Source: Epiperipatus broadwayi (taxonomy: Eukaryota; Onychophora; Udeonychophora; Euonychophora; Peripatidae). Taken from it: a stretch of 64,000 nt of DNA. Under the pieces are notes generated by a model. The model was given only the letters and a program-made list of their open reading frames with translations. It was not told where the DNA came from and did not search any database. The position numbers and the translations under genes are program-made. The DNA lies in assembly GCA_028023455.1 (NCBI GenBank), contig JAQFVV010006199.1:2852001-2916000 (forward strand), read 5' to 3'. Below, in pieces: positions 12,106-25,239 of the stretch; the stretch's first letter is position 1, and the number at the start of each line of letters is the position of its first letter.

Positions 12106-12234
12106 TTTAGGATTAGGATTAGGGTTAGCTTTAGGGTTAGGATTAGGGTTAGTTTTAGGATTAGCTATAGGGTTAGCTTTAGGGTTAGTTTAGGGTTAGC
12201 TTTAGGGTTAGTTTTAGGGTTAGGTTTACGGTTA
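12106..12234 (+). repeat. Degenerate interstitial telomere-like array
   Basis: Interleaved TTAGGG, TTAGGA and GGTTAGCTTTAGGG units over about 125 bp. The mixed unit GGGTTAGCTTTA suggests a satellite derived from TTAGGG, not a clean telomere insertion. TTAGGG is the telomere repeat of vertebrates, molluscs and many other animals, while most insects have TTAGG. Confidence 0.75.
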
Positions 12235-12972
12235 AAATAAAAAATATCAAAATCGTATTTTTGTAAATATTTTTTTATACTAACATCTATAAAATAAATG
12301 ATAACAATAAACGTAAACTATATTCAACAAAGAATAACAGTAGTCTGAGAAAAGAAAGAAACTAAAACTTTTTTAAACAATGACAAATATATATATAAAA
12401 TGTTTATAATATATGCTTTTTATGACACTTAAAAAAACAGTGTATAATTAATTGTACTTTTCTTACTGGATATTTTTGTGTTAATGCTTTTTTTTTATTT
12501 CAAAAATATACACACTGTACAATCTTAAAATGTCTCGTGGAATGTTACGAACAGTACGTTACTTGACTCGTTACCTAATTCCAAATAACTTTATTCATAT
12601 ATCTCGTCAACATTTACTACTTAAAACTTCAATACACTATGGTGTAAAAAGTCTGTTAATTATTACTTTACAAAATCTGAACATTTCAATACTTTAAAAT
12701 AAAAACAAATCCAATGAAAACAACATTTCCATAAAATTAAAAAAAACACACCCTCTCCCCAAGCTGTAATCATTTTATAAACTGTGCGAATTCGCAAAAT
12801 GTATTTGCTGCATAAAACATACATGCTGTACTGTGACGCAACATAGCGGCCTGCAATCTGTAGCATAACAAAAAAGTTGTATTATAGAAAATGCAGGTTT
12901 GAAGGTGTCGGCCACAGCAAATGGCATTTTTATGTGTTTTAGCGCGAAAACAGCACCATCCAGTGGGATATA

Positions 12973-15815
12973 TCTGCTCATCGACGAAAACCAATTTTTG
13001 TTTTTATTTTTCTCAGCTGAGAATCCATTCAGAAATCTGTAAATCTTGTGACTATCACTTTTTTAGACCAAAATTTTTAATGTTAGCAGATAACAAAAAT
13101 AAAACCTGTAAAATCTCTGGTATTATTTTTTTTAAGAACTTGGCAAATGATGGACTTTAATTTAAACACTATGAGAATTATATATGTTCTTAATTAGTTT
13201 TGAATTGAATGTGAATCAAACAACTTCATTTGAAATGCCTTGCAATATGTTTGTTAGTAATTAATGTTTTCCTTTTATATCATAACATGTTAGTTATTTA
13301 TTGGCTTTATTGTAATTTGGTAAAGATTTTCTAAATAAATACATTTTTAGTTTCACCTAATAGAGTTTAGCATCTAAGAAAGATCAATATATATATATAT
13401 ATATTAAACTAGTTAGAAATGACTTAAATTCAGTTCACTTTTTAACTATATTTATAGTTAAAGGCCACATTTTTTAATTAATAAAAAATCAATCATAAAT
13501 TAAAATACTAAAATGGAAAATGTAGCATTGAACAGTCATAATAAAATATTTTAATTAATCAATAGTTAATTGCAAGGATATCAAGTTTTATTTATGCACC
13601 AGAAATAAGAGATTAAGTTTAGATCTAGGAACTTTAATGACTGAAGTTCATTATTTTACCATTTGTATAGAGCAAATAATCAAATTGTTAGTTGATTGGA
13701 AAGTTGTGATGTTAAAACTCCAGAAGTTGCAGGCTAAGTTTGAGTGCTAGAACTTTTAGTCTTCAAGTTCACCACTCTACCTTTATCCTAAACTGCACTT
13801 ATCTGTTATTAATATTATATTTCAGATTCCTATAACATTAACTATTTGAACACTTTTAAGATTAGATAGATTAATAAACTAACATCACTCTCCAAATTTG
13901 AATCATACAGTTTAGTTAGAAGTAAGTATATGAAAATATATGATGGTTATGACTTCACCTTCAACTTTTCTATTAGCAATTTTATTCTTAAAAGATTGAC
14001 ATCTGTTTGAATGACATTTTTTAAGATTCATATTTATTTTTGTTATTGAAAAATATTGTTCATCATTATAATCATTATCATCATCATTATCATAATAATA
14101 ATATTAGTAGTAGTAGTAGTAGTAGTAGCAAGATCAGACAGTATTGATCAATCAAGGATATTTATCTACATTTTATATAAAAAAAGACAATGAACACAAT
14201 TACACATTTTAAAAACATTTCAGTACACTTATATAAGCAATATTTTTAATTGCTATTTTTAAATATCAATTAAATTCCAGATGACATTTAACAAACATAA
14301 GAAATTTAATGACAACTTTATAGAATGCTTATTAATATCAATAATATTTAATATTAGATTAATACAATATACTTTATGATATCAATGTAGTAAATTAATT
14401 AAATCTAGAGTATACATTTTAAATTATTATGTTCCTTCAGTCCTGTATAATGTTTCTTGATTATTATTTTTTTATAATAAAAATTGATTTTTTTTGTGTA
14501 GATATGCTTTTATTTGATAAACTCTAGATCATCAAAATCTATCTTATGTCACCTATTCTCATCAGTGAGCAATTATACATAACTAATTATACTTATTTTT
14601 AGATTTCTTTGAAGTCTGAATTACTTCAAAGGTTTGAACAATTTTGGCATTCTTGATAACTTCCTTATATTTGATTTATCTGTCTTTAAGTATGAGCATA
14701 ATCTAATTAATTTTTCACAATTTTCTCAGTAAATAATTGTTTTCTTATTTATCATTTTAAAGCACATCTGGTACTGCTAAGTTTTACAACTTATCCCCCC
14801 CCCTCTAAATCTCAAATGCCTTCAATTTTTTTTCCACTTTTCTTTAATGACCACCTTTCTGCTCCATAACTGGCTGCACTTAAAAAAATGCCATTTTTTT
14901 TAGATTTAAAGGATTCTTAGAATAACTTTCTACAATTATTTTACCATTGTAATTTTTATTAACTTCTTTATTATTATAATTTGCTTCCAATGCTTTTCTC
15001 TCCCCTCCATTTATTTGTTTTATTTATCAATAATTATTACAATTTAATACCTTAATTAACTATATTAAATTAATACAATTTAATATCTTGCTTTAAATAA
15101 GCTCTTAAACAGCTTCTTCATTTAATATTTCAGATATGCCTTAATCTTGAGATTTATCACATTTTAATTTTGGAAACTTGAATTTTTATTTTGTTCAACA
15201 AAAAGTTCTTATGAATATATTTGTCTGATGATTTGTTATATTTTTATGGTTGCAAATAAAATCTCGTCTCAAAGTAAATTTTATGTTACAAAAAAAAAAA
15301 AAAATACAAATTGCATAAATAACATTGGCTTACAAAACAGAATACAACATAAATACATTAGTAATGCTGCATTTTGATATATCAAATTCCAAAGAATGTG
15401 CAATATTAAAATATTAAATTATATATTGGACACATATATGCGATCAATGAAGACACATAAAAACAGATTTTATGATTAAATACATGATCCAAAACAAATC
15501 TTTAGTTATTATTAAAGCAAATTATAATACCTTCTATTTTGATATCTGCAGTTCTACTTCATATATTATAGCCTAATCATTCCCAGTTCCTTGTAGATGT
15601 TGTCAGAGTTTAAAGTCACATAGTTATACATTCCACAAATATTTTCATATTGATTTTTTTTTTTTTTGCAGATTTACTGACTATAAATATATATTTATTT
15701 TCTTTACTGAAAAGTTATTTTTGTTATTAAAATTTTTTTTACATAACAGTTTTCAAGAATCTAATTATTTTAATAAATATACTCTAATTATGGCATTACT
15801 TTCACAATTTTTTTT
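12973..15815. other. AT-rich spacer with a small microsatellite
   Basis: No gene is recognised. A (TCATTA)/(TAG)n microsatellite lies at about 14060-14128, with a short (TA)n at 13388-13404. Weak B-box-like fragments near 13700-13750 may be old SINE traces but are too decayed to annotate. Confidence 0.45.
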
Positions 15816-15925
15816 TCCCATATGTCATAGCATCGGCCGGGATGCGAACCCACAACCGTCTGCAACCAACAACTTGCTTGCAAGGCGGCTGCGATGACCT
15901 CTTGGCTAACAACGCTTGACAGAAT
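15816..15925 (-). mobile_element. tRNA-derived SINE, minus-strand copy
   Basis: The reverse complement of the copy at 16515-16628. On the minus strand it shows a pol III A-box-like segment (TTAGCCAAGAGGT), a B-box-like segment (GGGTTCGCATCCCGG) and a 3' oligo(A), seen here as T at about 15809-15817. The length is about 105 bp plus the tail. ATTACTT on both sides (about 15795 and 15936) may be a short target duplication. The GC content is far above the surroundings. Confidence 0.8.
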
Positions 15926-16500
15926 AGCGGTTAATTACTTGGTTTTTCACTTATATTTATCAAATTAGTAATTTTTAAAATGTTCATAAAATATTCTTGA
16001 CAAACAATGATTGAACATAAAATAAATACTACTGTTTAATAGTAATACAATTGCCAAAGCTATATATAAATATATACGTAATAAAAAGTTACGAATTATT
16101 TCATTATATTTATTAATTCAAATTTTACTTATAATCAATAGTATAAATCAGTTTTTTGATAAGTGATGACAAAGTTAGCAATTTAATTGGCATGGAATAG
16201 TTTTTCCTTCTAATTAATTTTTACTAATTAAAAAAAGCAAGAATCAGCTTAAATATAAACAAATTAGAGGAAAATAAATTTTTTGTTTTTACATTTTTAA
16301 CAGGAAGGGGAGTTTTTATTGACATAAAAAAAAGAAGAAATTCAGTTGATTTTTTTTCATTACAGTGATCTAATTTTCTCGAGCTGGAAAATGAAACCGG
16401 GAGTTATTAGTGGTGATTTAATTAAATTTTAATTTTCAAAACATTGCTATGTTTTCTTTTAAAATTAATCACTATTATAATACTAAGTTTTCTGCCTGAA
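15926..16500. other. AT-rich spacer between two SINEs
   Basis: About 570 bp of AT-rich DNA with no recognised feature, separating two oppositely oriented SINEs. Confidence 0.5.
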
Positions 16501-16514
16501 AGTAGCAATATGAT

Positions 16515-16628
16515 GTCTTGCGTTGTTAGCCGAGAGGTATCGCAGCCGCCATGCAAGCAAGTAGTTGGTTGCAGACGGTTGTGGGTTCGCGTCCCGGCCG
16601 ATGCTATGACATATGGAAAAAAAAAAAA
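16515..16628 (+). mobile_element. tRNA-derived SINE, plus-strand copy
   Basis: A-box-like TTAGCCGAGAGGT (about 16526), B-box-like GGGTTCGCGTCCCGG (about 16582), then a short unique tail and oligo(A). It is flanked by a near-perfect target duplication, AGTAGCAATATGAT (16501-16514) and AGTAGCAGTATGAT (about 16629-16642), which is the mark of LINE-driven retroposition. The A-box suggests a serine- or leucine-type tRNA ancestor with the GCCGAG signature, but that is a guess. The short open frame spanning it is not a gene. Confidence 0.87.
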
Positions 16629-16644
16629 GTAGCAGTATGATATT

Positions 16645-19600
16645 CTAATCTCTTATCATTGTCGGCAGTTTGCAGGGCTTGATATTTTTTTTTAACCCGT
16701 TATAATCTAAGCTTTCATGTTTACAATAAATTTGTTTTTATTTTAAGTTTTTTTTTTTGAACGAATGTAGATTTATGATAACTCTATCAAATTATACTTT
16801 AAAATCTGATATTTTCTTACAAAAATTACAATATTTTAAAAAGATTTTAACACCAAGCCAATTACATGTTAATATATATATAACCAATCAATGGTTAATT
16901 GTCTGGAAAACTATATGATGTTTGAGTACCCAAGTAACAGAATAAAAACAAAAGTTTTATCGATCAATCGAACTATGATGCTTAAAAGTTTAACTATTGA
17001 GTCTATCGCTGTTCTATACCATACTGATGTTAGTCACATCATAAAATATCTTTTACATGATTAAGAATTATTATTCACTCTATATTTATTTTAATATTAT
17101 ATTTAATTTCATATCTATGAGAATTAAATTATTGTAGTTTAAATCTTACTAAACTATAAATGTTATTTTTAATGCAATCTTTGAAATAACTAAGCATTCT
17201 TGAATCCTGAATTACACTTATCTCTAAGAGTCTTTTAAAATAATTCCAAATATTTTTTCTCTGCAATTAAATATTTACTTCATGATGTACTAAATCTGTT
17301 CTCAATACCCTTGGATTTATGGTCACTCTCCAGCCTTAGTAAAGGTTGTACCATACTACCATGATGAATAATCATTGCACTGACACTTTTCTGATCAATT
17401 CTCCTTACTCTTCTGTTAAAGGATATTTAGATGTGCATTTTCCCCATCATTATTTATTTGTTAACTGAGTAACCTATAAGCTTGCTTAAAATTTTTTACT
17501 CCATAGAGTAAAACCATAAAATTCTTTGTTAATGCCTGTCTGATTGATATGGGATTTCAATACTGAAGTTGAGAGATTTTGTTAAATAACTTAAGAATTT
17601 GAACAAACTAAGAATTCTTTAAGTAGTTGATCCATGCCAACTTAAAAAAATCAAATGTTATTTTTTAATAAATGATGATGTTTGTTAAATTGAAAAATAA
17701 AATAAGTTTATATGTATATTATATATTATTAAGCAACGAAATATCTGACGTAAATAAAAATACTGACGGAAATATGATGCAGCCTTCAAGTGGTTTTAAA
17801 TTTATAGACATGATTTATTTGACTAAGTTGCAACTTTTTAAAATATGTTCAGAACTTTTCTTATTATAATAAGAAAAGTTCTGAATATTATTGTTATATT
17901 AAGGCCAATTGGAAAATTCCTGTCAATCAACAATTTCCATTTCTAAATGTTAGAGTTTTATCAATTTTAATTATACCAAATACACATATATTGTATTGGG
18001 TTATTAATATGAAGTGCATGTAGTGTACGCCCACTTTATGAAGTACATATTTCAACTTATATTAATCTTTAAAAATATATTTATGTGTTAGAATACCTGA
18101 CAATCAATGGTATGATATCTTGTTGATGTTCATTTAATAACAATGCTTAATACCATTCATTTATCAGTATACCCTGACTCAACCTCAAACTAGATCATCA
18201 AATATAAACTGTTTTGGAAAAGCTACATCTTGACATAGATGCAGCAATGTGTTGTAGTGCACTTTAGACTGTAGATCATTATCTGATCCATTTACATATT
18301 GCTATTATTTATTTTGAATTTGAAATGATGCATGTTTGCATATCACACCAATATAAGTCAAATCTAATTTTTATTGGCATAATAAAGAAAAAATATACAG
18401 AGACGTTTTAAAAAATAACTTATTTTAAAATGAATAAACAAAATATTGAACACAATTTTGTACAACAAATTATAAAACAATACATTACTGAAACAGATTC
18501 ATATTATGAATTTTTCCCTAACTGAATTTGATTATTCATCATTAATGCAAAAAGATTAAGTACTAATAAGACTCCATGATTGCCATATATATATATATAT
18601 GAATGCTTATATGGTAATTAATAAAGATTTAAGGAAAGAAATCTTTATTCTCCAAGCTATATACAAAAATTTACTATGACTTTCCTGGAGTACTCCAATT
18701 AGTGCTATTAATCTAAAAATATCTAGGTAATATTTGATTGACTTTTTTTTACTTTTTATTGTAAAGCTAATGTAAATATATACACATACCCTCATTATCA
18801 AACAAATATTTTTATACATGCTTTACTCAAAATCATTTTACAATATATATATATAAAATAATCCCAGTGCATAACGCTATACTGAAATAAATATACAAAT
18901 ATTAAACATTAAATCACCCCACATGGTTAAGAAATCCAGTACTGCCCTCTGTGAATTAATTAGCTGTCACTGTGTTTTCACTCACATTAGTAAAAAATTA
19001 CTAAAATTTTTAAAACAACTAAATACAATAAGGCAAAAATCCATAACCTAGCAAATAAACTTTTCAAATTTACATGTTTCCTCTATGACTTATAAAATAT
19101 GCAATCTTTAAAAAATAAAAATAAATCAAGACTGTGTTAATTGTATATATATAGTTCTCATTATAGATCTAATTTTTAAAAAGAAAAACTGTTCGTGTCT
19201 ATTTTATGTTCTGTGCATAAATTTGTTTTTTCTGTTTCAAACTGTTTACATTTTAGAAAGTTATTAAAGATTCTAAATAAAAAAAAAATTGAAATAATAG
19301 ATTTAGTATTATAGGAAATTATTGTGATTATGATATTAGTAAAAGAATGTGTGTGCATTGATATTCATTTTAAAGGAATTAAGAGAGATGATGGGTAAAA
19401 CTTGATACATTTACATAAAAATTATTTAAGTTATTTTATTATTATTTGAATGCAAGTCATTTGAAAACAAATCCTCAAGATGTGTGTATGGGTATCTAAA
19501 GAGGACAATGCAAAATTTTGGGCATTGTGTGGTTTCTAGGACATAATAGCTAACTATAGTGATTCAAAAATCATCATATTTAACAGTGGGGGAATTTTTT

Positions 19601-20100
19601 ACCCACAAAAGAAAACTTAACTTGCTTGCCAATAAACATTCAATATAACCAGATCAATTTTCTTATAAAAGTTTTCAAAATAATAAGTAATAATAAAATT
19701 AACAGCTAAGATGATTGTCTAAATAAGATAGTCTGATTGGAGTTTGTAGATCTTCCATTCCAGTTGCCTGTATGACTTGCCAAGTTTCCATTAAAGGCAT
19801 AATGTTAAATAAAAATAAAAGTCTGTCTAATAAAAGGAAACCTAAAGAAATCTATCTTTCTTTAAATCAAGTTGTTGAAGAAACCACAACGCTTAAATAG
19901 CTGTAATGGAATGTCATTGCATGAATCAGTTAATAGCATATTAACTTTTCCAAGAATTATCAACTCTTTATACCCATCTGTGATTATCTCCGAAACAATT
20001 ATTTTTTTACATTTGTCTATTATGTCATCAAGGAAACACATTGAAAATTAGATTGGAAATGAATTTTAAATCTAGAACCTGGATAAAAAAAGAAATGAAG
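16645..20100. other. AT-rich spacer, nothing substantial recognised
   Basis: No credible gene in about 3.4 kb. Small items are a perfect palindrome at 17848-17885 (listed separately) and short (AT)n runs near 18587 and 18844. Confidence 0.5.
17848..17885. repeat. Perfect 38-bp palindrome
   Basis: TTCAGAACTTTTCTTATTA is followed directly by its exact reverse complement with no loop. Such a perfect palindrome is unlikely by chance. It may be a replication-slippage product. It is not followed by a T-run in the manner of a terminator. Confidence 0.85.
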
Positions 20101-20120
20101 ATGATATTATCATTATTATT

Positions 20121-20121
<1 letters not shown>

Positions 20122-20170
<49 letters not shown>

Positions 20171-20188
20171 TATTATTATTATTATTAT
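20122..20188. repeat. (CAT)n microsatellite followed by (TTA)n
   Basis: About 16 CAT units (20122-20169) run straight into about six TTA units. The minus-strand open frame of polyaspartate is a repeat artefact. Confidence 0.95.
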
Positions 20189-20384
20189 GAATTATTACAC
20201 ATTTCTTTTTTTTTTTTAGCTCTACCAAAGAAAATTTTTTTTTTAAAAATAGAGGTAATATTTAAAATATTTTTTTAAAAACATTTGTTTGCAAATATTA
20301 TAAATATAATTTTTGGTATTAATGGGTTTAGTTTAATATGCTTATAATTTAACAATTAGTAAAAATTATATAGACAGTTAAAAT

Positions 20385-22004
<1,620 letters not shown>

Positions 22005-22400
22005 ATCCGCCCTCTAGTGGCAGCTTTTAGGCAAGTTCACCCTTGCATGGTAGTTACTTTGACTGTGACTTAGATGCTTCAATACCACTTATTGAGGAGA
22101 AAGAACCACACAGGAAATATTGTAAGTATCTTCTCTTTATTATTTATAAAAAAAACAAAACATTTAAATCCATATATAATTGTTAATTATTACTAAGTTA
22201 AACAACCACCATCAAAACAAACATGGCTCCCAAAAAAAAACTGTCACCTCAGCAAATTCAGTCATAGCCTCTCAAAGGGAAGAGGGACTACTTTTAAAAA
22301 GTGAAAACAACTCCAAAATCCCTAAATTTAAATTTCAGGACAAACCAAAAGAAATAACGCTTCCTTTGACCGAAAAAAGGAAAAACCCTTCAAGGAAAAA

Positions 22401-22510
22401 ATCTACTGAGAAAACAAATAGAAAATGTGAACTAGAAACAGATTTTGAGGAGAAAATCTACTGAGAAAACAAATAGAAAATGTGAACTAGAAACAGATTT
22501 TGAGGAGTCT
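22401..22510 (+). repeat. 55-bp tandem duplication inside LINE ORF1
   Basis: A 55-bp unit beginning ATCTACTGAGAAAAC is repeated head to tail and essentially identical. Because 55 is not a multiple of three, it moves the reading frame by one base. This explains why two overlapping open frames (22180-22464 and 22445-22642) share the same peptide. Confidence 0.92.
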
Positions 22511-24957
22511 GAAAACAATCTTTCAGATCAGCCCCAAACTTCCGACGACAATGATTTTATAGAGAATTTTTCTACCTTTAATCCAAAAAAAAAAATTAGA
22601 TCCCCAGAGTCAAAAACAAAAAAGTTATGCCTCCAAAACTGAACAGGAATCTCGAAAATATAATACTTATAACGTAAACATCAACCGCAATTTTGCCGTT
22701 GGCGATGAACTCACATATCCAAAATTAGATGAAGCATTGCGTCATGACCCCGCACAGTCGAAGGAAAAAAGTTATATAAATACCATAGAAAATTTCAACA
22801 GCTATAATCTTGTCCCAAAACTAGACTTCCAACTTGAAAAATGAAAAAGTTATAGTCAAAAAACCAAACCGGAAGCTAGACACGTTCACACTCACAACAC
22901 GGAAAAAGACGTAAATTCATACTCTAAGTTCACAGAGACACAGTTGAGTGATTCCGTAGAGTCGGAGACAGAAGGTTATACTGCTTTGACAGAGAATTCC
23001 ACCTGCTATAATACCCGACAAAAATCAGACTCCCAGCACGAAAAACAAAAAAGTTGCAAATCTAAAACTAAACCGGAAGCCACACTAGATCACCCTCATA
23101 ATGCAAAAAACGACTTAAATTGTAACTCTAGCGATTTATTTACGCATTCCAACTTAGGGGGGACACAACTAAATCATCCAGCACAGTCGAATACACCATT
23201 TTACGCCAATTCTCCAGTTAATTTAACTGCACATAAAGCCAGCTTAAACTCACCTTTTCAACCTCAAAAACAAACAAGTAGAGATTTAAAAACAAAGCTG
23301 AAAACTGCACTAACACTAAATAAAGATAAGAAAAAAGACCCAACCAATACTAATAGCAATGGAAAATCAAACTTCAATCAAATTAAAACAAACGCTCCAA
23401 TCCAAAAGACAACACCAACTAACACCAACTTCCCAGGAAAATTAACAAGCAGCAACACCACAAATAAACCAAACTCCCAGAAACCAAAACAAACAACACA
23501 AAACGAAAACAGTGAAGAAAATGATACAACATTGGAAAACAACAATGATCCTTTTCCAAAACTTCAATGCAGTTCCAAATTCACAACCCAAGACACCAAC
23601 AACCCCCCAGAACCAGCACAGCAAAACAATGCTAACAACTCAGGACATTACCATGCCATATCCCCACAACTCCATCCACAATTCTCATATGCTAATAGCC
23701 TTAGGATAACCACTAGGCAATCAACCCAAGCCAAAACTCAAGCAATCCACACACAAACTACAGAAGACCCATACAATAAATTCATCCAATTAAGAGATGG
23801 GGAACAAGAACAAAACGAACATGCTGACTTGCAACAACCAGTTAACATAGACTACCATTCTTCAGTAACAGAACGCTTTAATAGAACCATACCAAATCTT
23901 CTCTTTCGCTCCTTCACAGAGTATACCAATGAATGTACAAGTATCCTAACAACAACAGATATCAACTGCTCTTTATACAAATTCCCAATACTCTCACTCT
24001 ATGATCTACTCACTGATCACAAGTTCTGGTCACCAGTTTATAAAATACTGTTCCACACAAATAAAAGGTATATTGCAATTCAATTCAAAGACCTAGCAGG
24101 AAAGCAACTCTTTGAAACTAAATTCAAACAGTTAGACAACAAATACCTGGTCCACATTAACATGAACAAACCACAGATTTTTCAGGGCAGAGTGAGTAAC
24201 TGTACTGTCAACTTTGAAGAGTCCCACTTACAACAGGCACTTGCCAATTATGGCACAGTTGAAGGCTTTAAATACATCCAAGAATCAAGAGCAGAAACAA
24301 TCATATTTGCCAACACTGCAGTCTTCCGTCTAGTCCTCAAGACAGGAATCCAGCCACTTACACTACCAGCAACAGTCAGCAACAACAAGGCTACAATCCT
24401 TATCAGCTTCCGGGATATACCCCCATTGTGCTTCAATTGTCGGAACAGAGGACACATAATGAAGGAGTGTCCCCTCAATACAAGCAATATAAGCAGTCAG
24501 GCATATCCAAAAAATCACAACAGCACCATCGTAGACCCCACTGACTCTACACATCCAATTAAAACCTACCCAAAACCACAAACAGAAACTAAAAACACGC
24601 ATCAGTCCATACCCACTCCAATGGGAACAAACCATAGCCACACAAGCATCCCAGATACTGGAAAATCCCTAATCCACCACAGAATGGCAGAGGACTCAAA
24701 GCTCACTAGATCGCGGTCATCATCAGAAACCATGATCGAATCAGAAGATGAGGGACCCACCAAAACATCTAAAAAACCCTCCAAACCACGCAACCGCAAA
24801 AGATCAAGACATAATAATTCTAGCACACAAGAAAAATCAACTGATGACTCCAGTACCTCAGACCCAGCCCAAGTGGCCCTCAGAACAAAAACTACCAGAT
24901 TACAGGAATCACGTAAACCATCAGACAAAAAACGACGAGAAATTCAATCAAGGGAAG

Positions 24958-25130
24958 ATGAGACTCTACCAAAATTCAGACCATCTGTAAACTCTATGCT
25001 GACAACCACCAAAGATGAGACTCTACCAAAAGTCAGACCACCTGAAGACCCTATGCTGACAACCACAGAAGAAGATACTCTACCAATTTTCAGACCAACT
25101 GAAGACCCCATGCCGACAACCACAGAAAAT
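24958..25130 (+). repeat. Threefold 60-63 bp coding repeat at the ORF1 C-terminus
   Basis: Three consecutive copies encode a unit like DETLPKxRPxxxxMLTTT (the third reads EDTLPIFRP). The repeat is in frame and keeps ORF1 open. The function is unknown. Confidence 0.9.
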
Positions 25131-25239
25131 GAAATACTCCTTATCTCATTTCCTGAGTCAGAGAACAGCCCCTCAGAAAAACCCCTACCAGAAGACGCCG
25201 TCCCAGAAGATACCTTCACCTAAAAAAACTCACCACACC

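Larger units (their letters stand above)
11758..12972. mobile_element. Candidate element with terminal inverted repeats around a TTAGGG-like array
   Basis: The left end (about 11760-11795, including CCCACTCGATGGTGC) and the right end (about 12936-12968, the complement of CCCACTGGATGGTGC) are inverted copies matching at about 30 of 33 bases. Weaker matching extends inward. The interior holds three copies of a TTTCTATCGGAGATTTT-like unit (11993-12043) and the TTAGGG-like array. A diverged direct repeat (around 11905-11935 and 12288-12320) flanks the array. No transposase is visible and no clear target duplication was found, so it would be non-autonomous. It could instead be an inverted pair of dispersed repeats. 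Confidence 0.5.
22223..25223 (+). pseudogene. LINE ORF1 (zinc-knuckle protein), broken by indels
   Basis: The natural start is probably ATG 22223, in a good context (A at -3, G at +4), giving a short MAPKKK lead. The A9 run at 22232-22240 shifts the frame. A 55-bp tandem duplication (22401-22455 repeated at 22456-22510) shifts it again, and an A6 run near 22620 once more. A TGA lies at 22842-22844. From 22845 the frame is open to 25223. An N-terminal low-complexity region carries diverged repeats of the type KSxxxKTxxE. A globular part of about 140 residues then leads to one CCHC knuckle (C-x2-C-x4-H-x4-C, 24429-24470). A Ser/Lys-rich tail ends in three 20-21 residue repeats around TLPxxRP (about 24958-25130). 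ORF1 proteins coat LINE RNA as nucleic-acid chaperones. Confidence 0.85.

Noticed and set aside
12106-12234. TTAGGG array as a true chromosome end or recent telomere fusion
   Set aside because: The units are degenerate and mixed with TTAGCTTTAGGG, and they lie inside a candidate element far from any assembly end.
20028-20228. Polyaspartate frame on the minus strand
   Set aside because: Produced by the (CAT)n/(TTA)n repeat.
24248-25219. Several minus-strand frames under LINE ORF1
   Set aside because: They are shadows of the plus-strand ORF1, which has the zinc knuckle and consistent composition.
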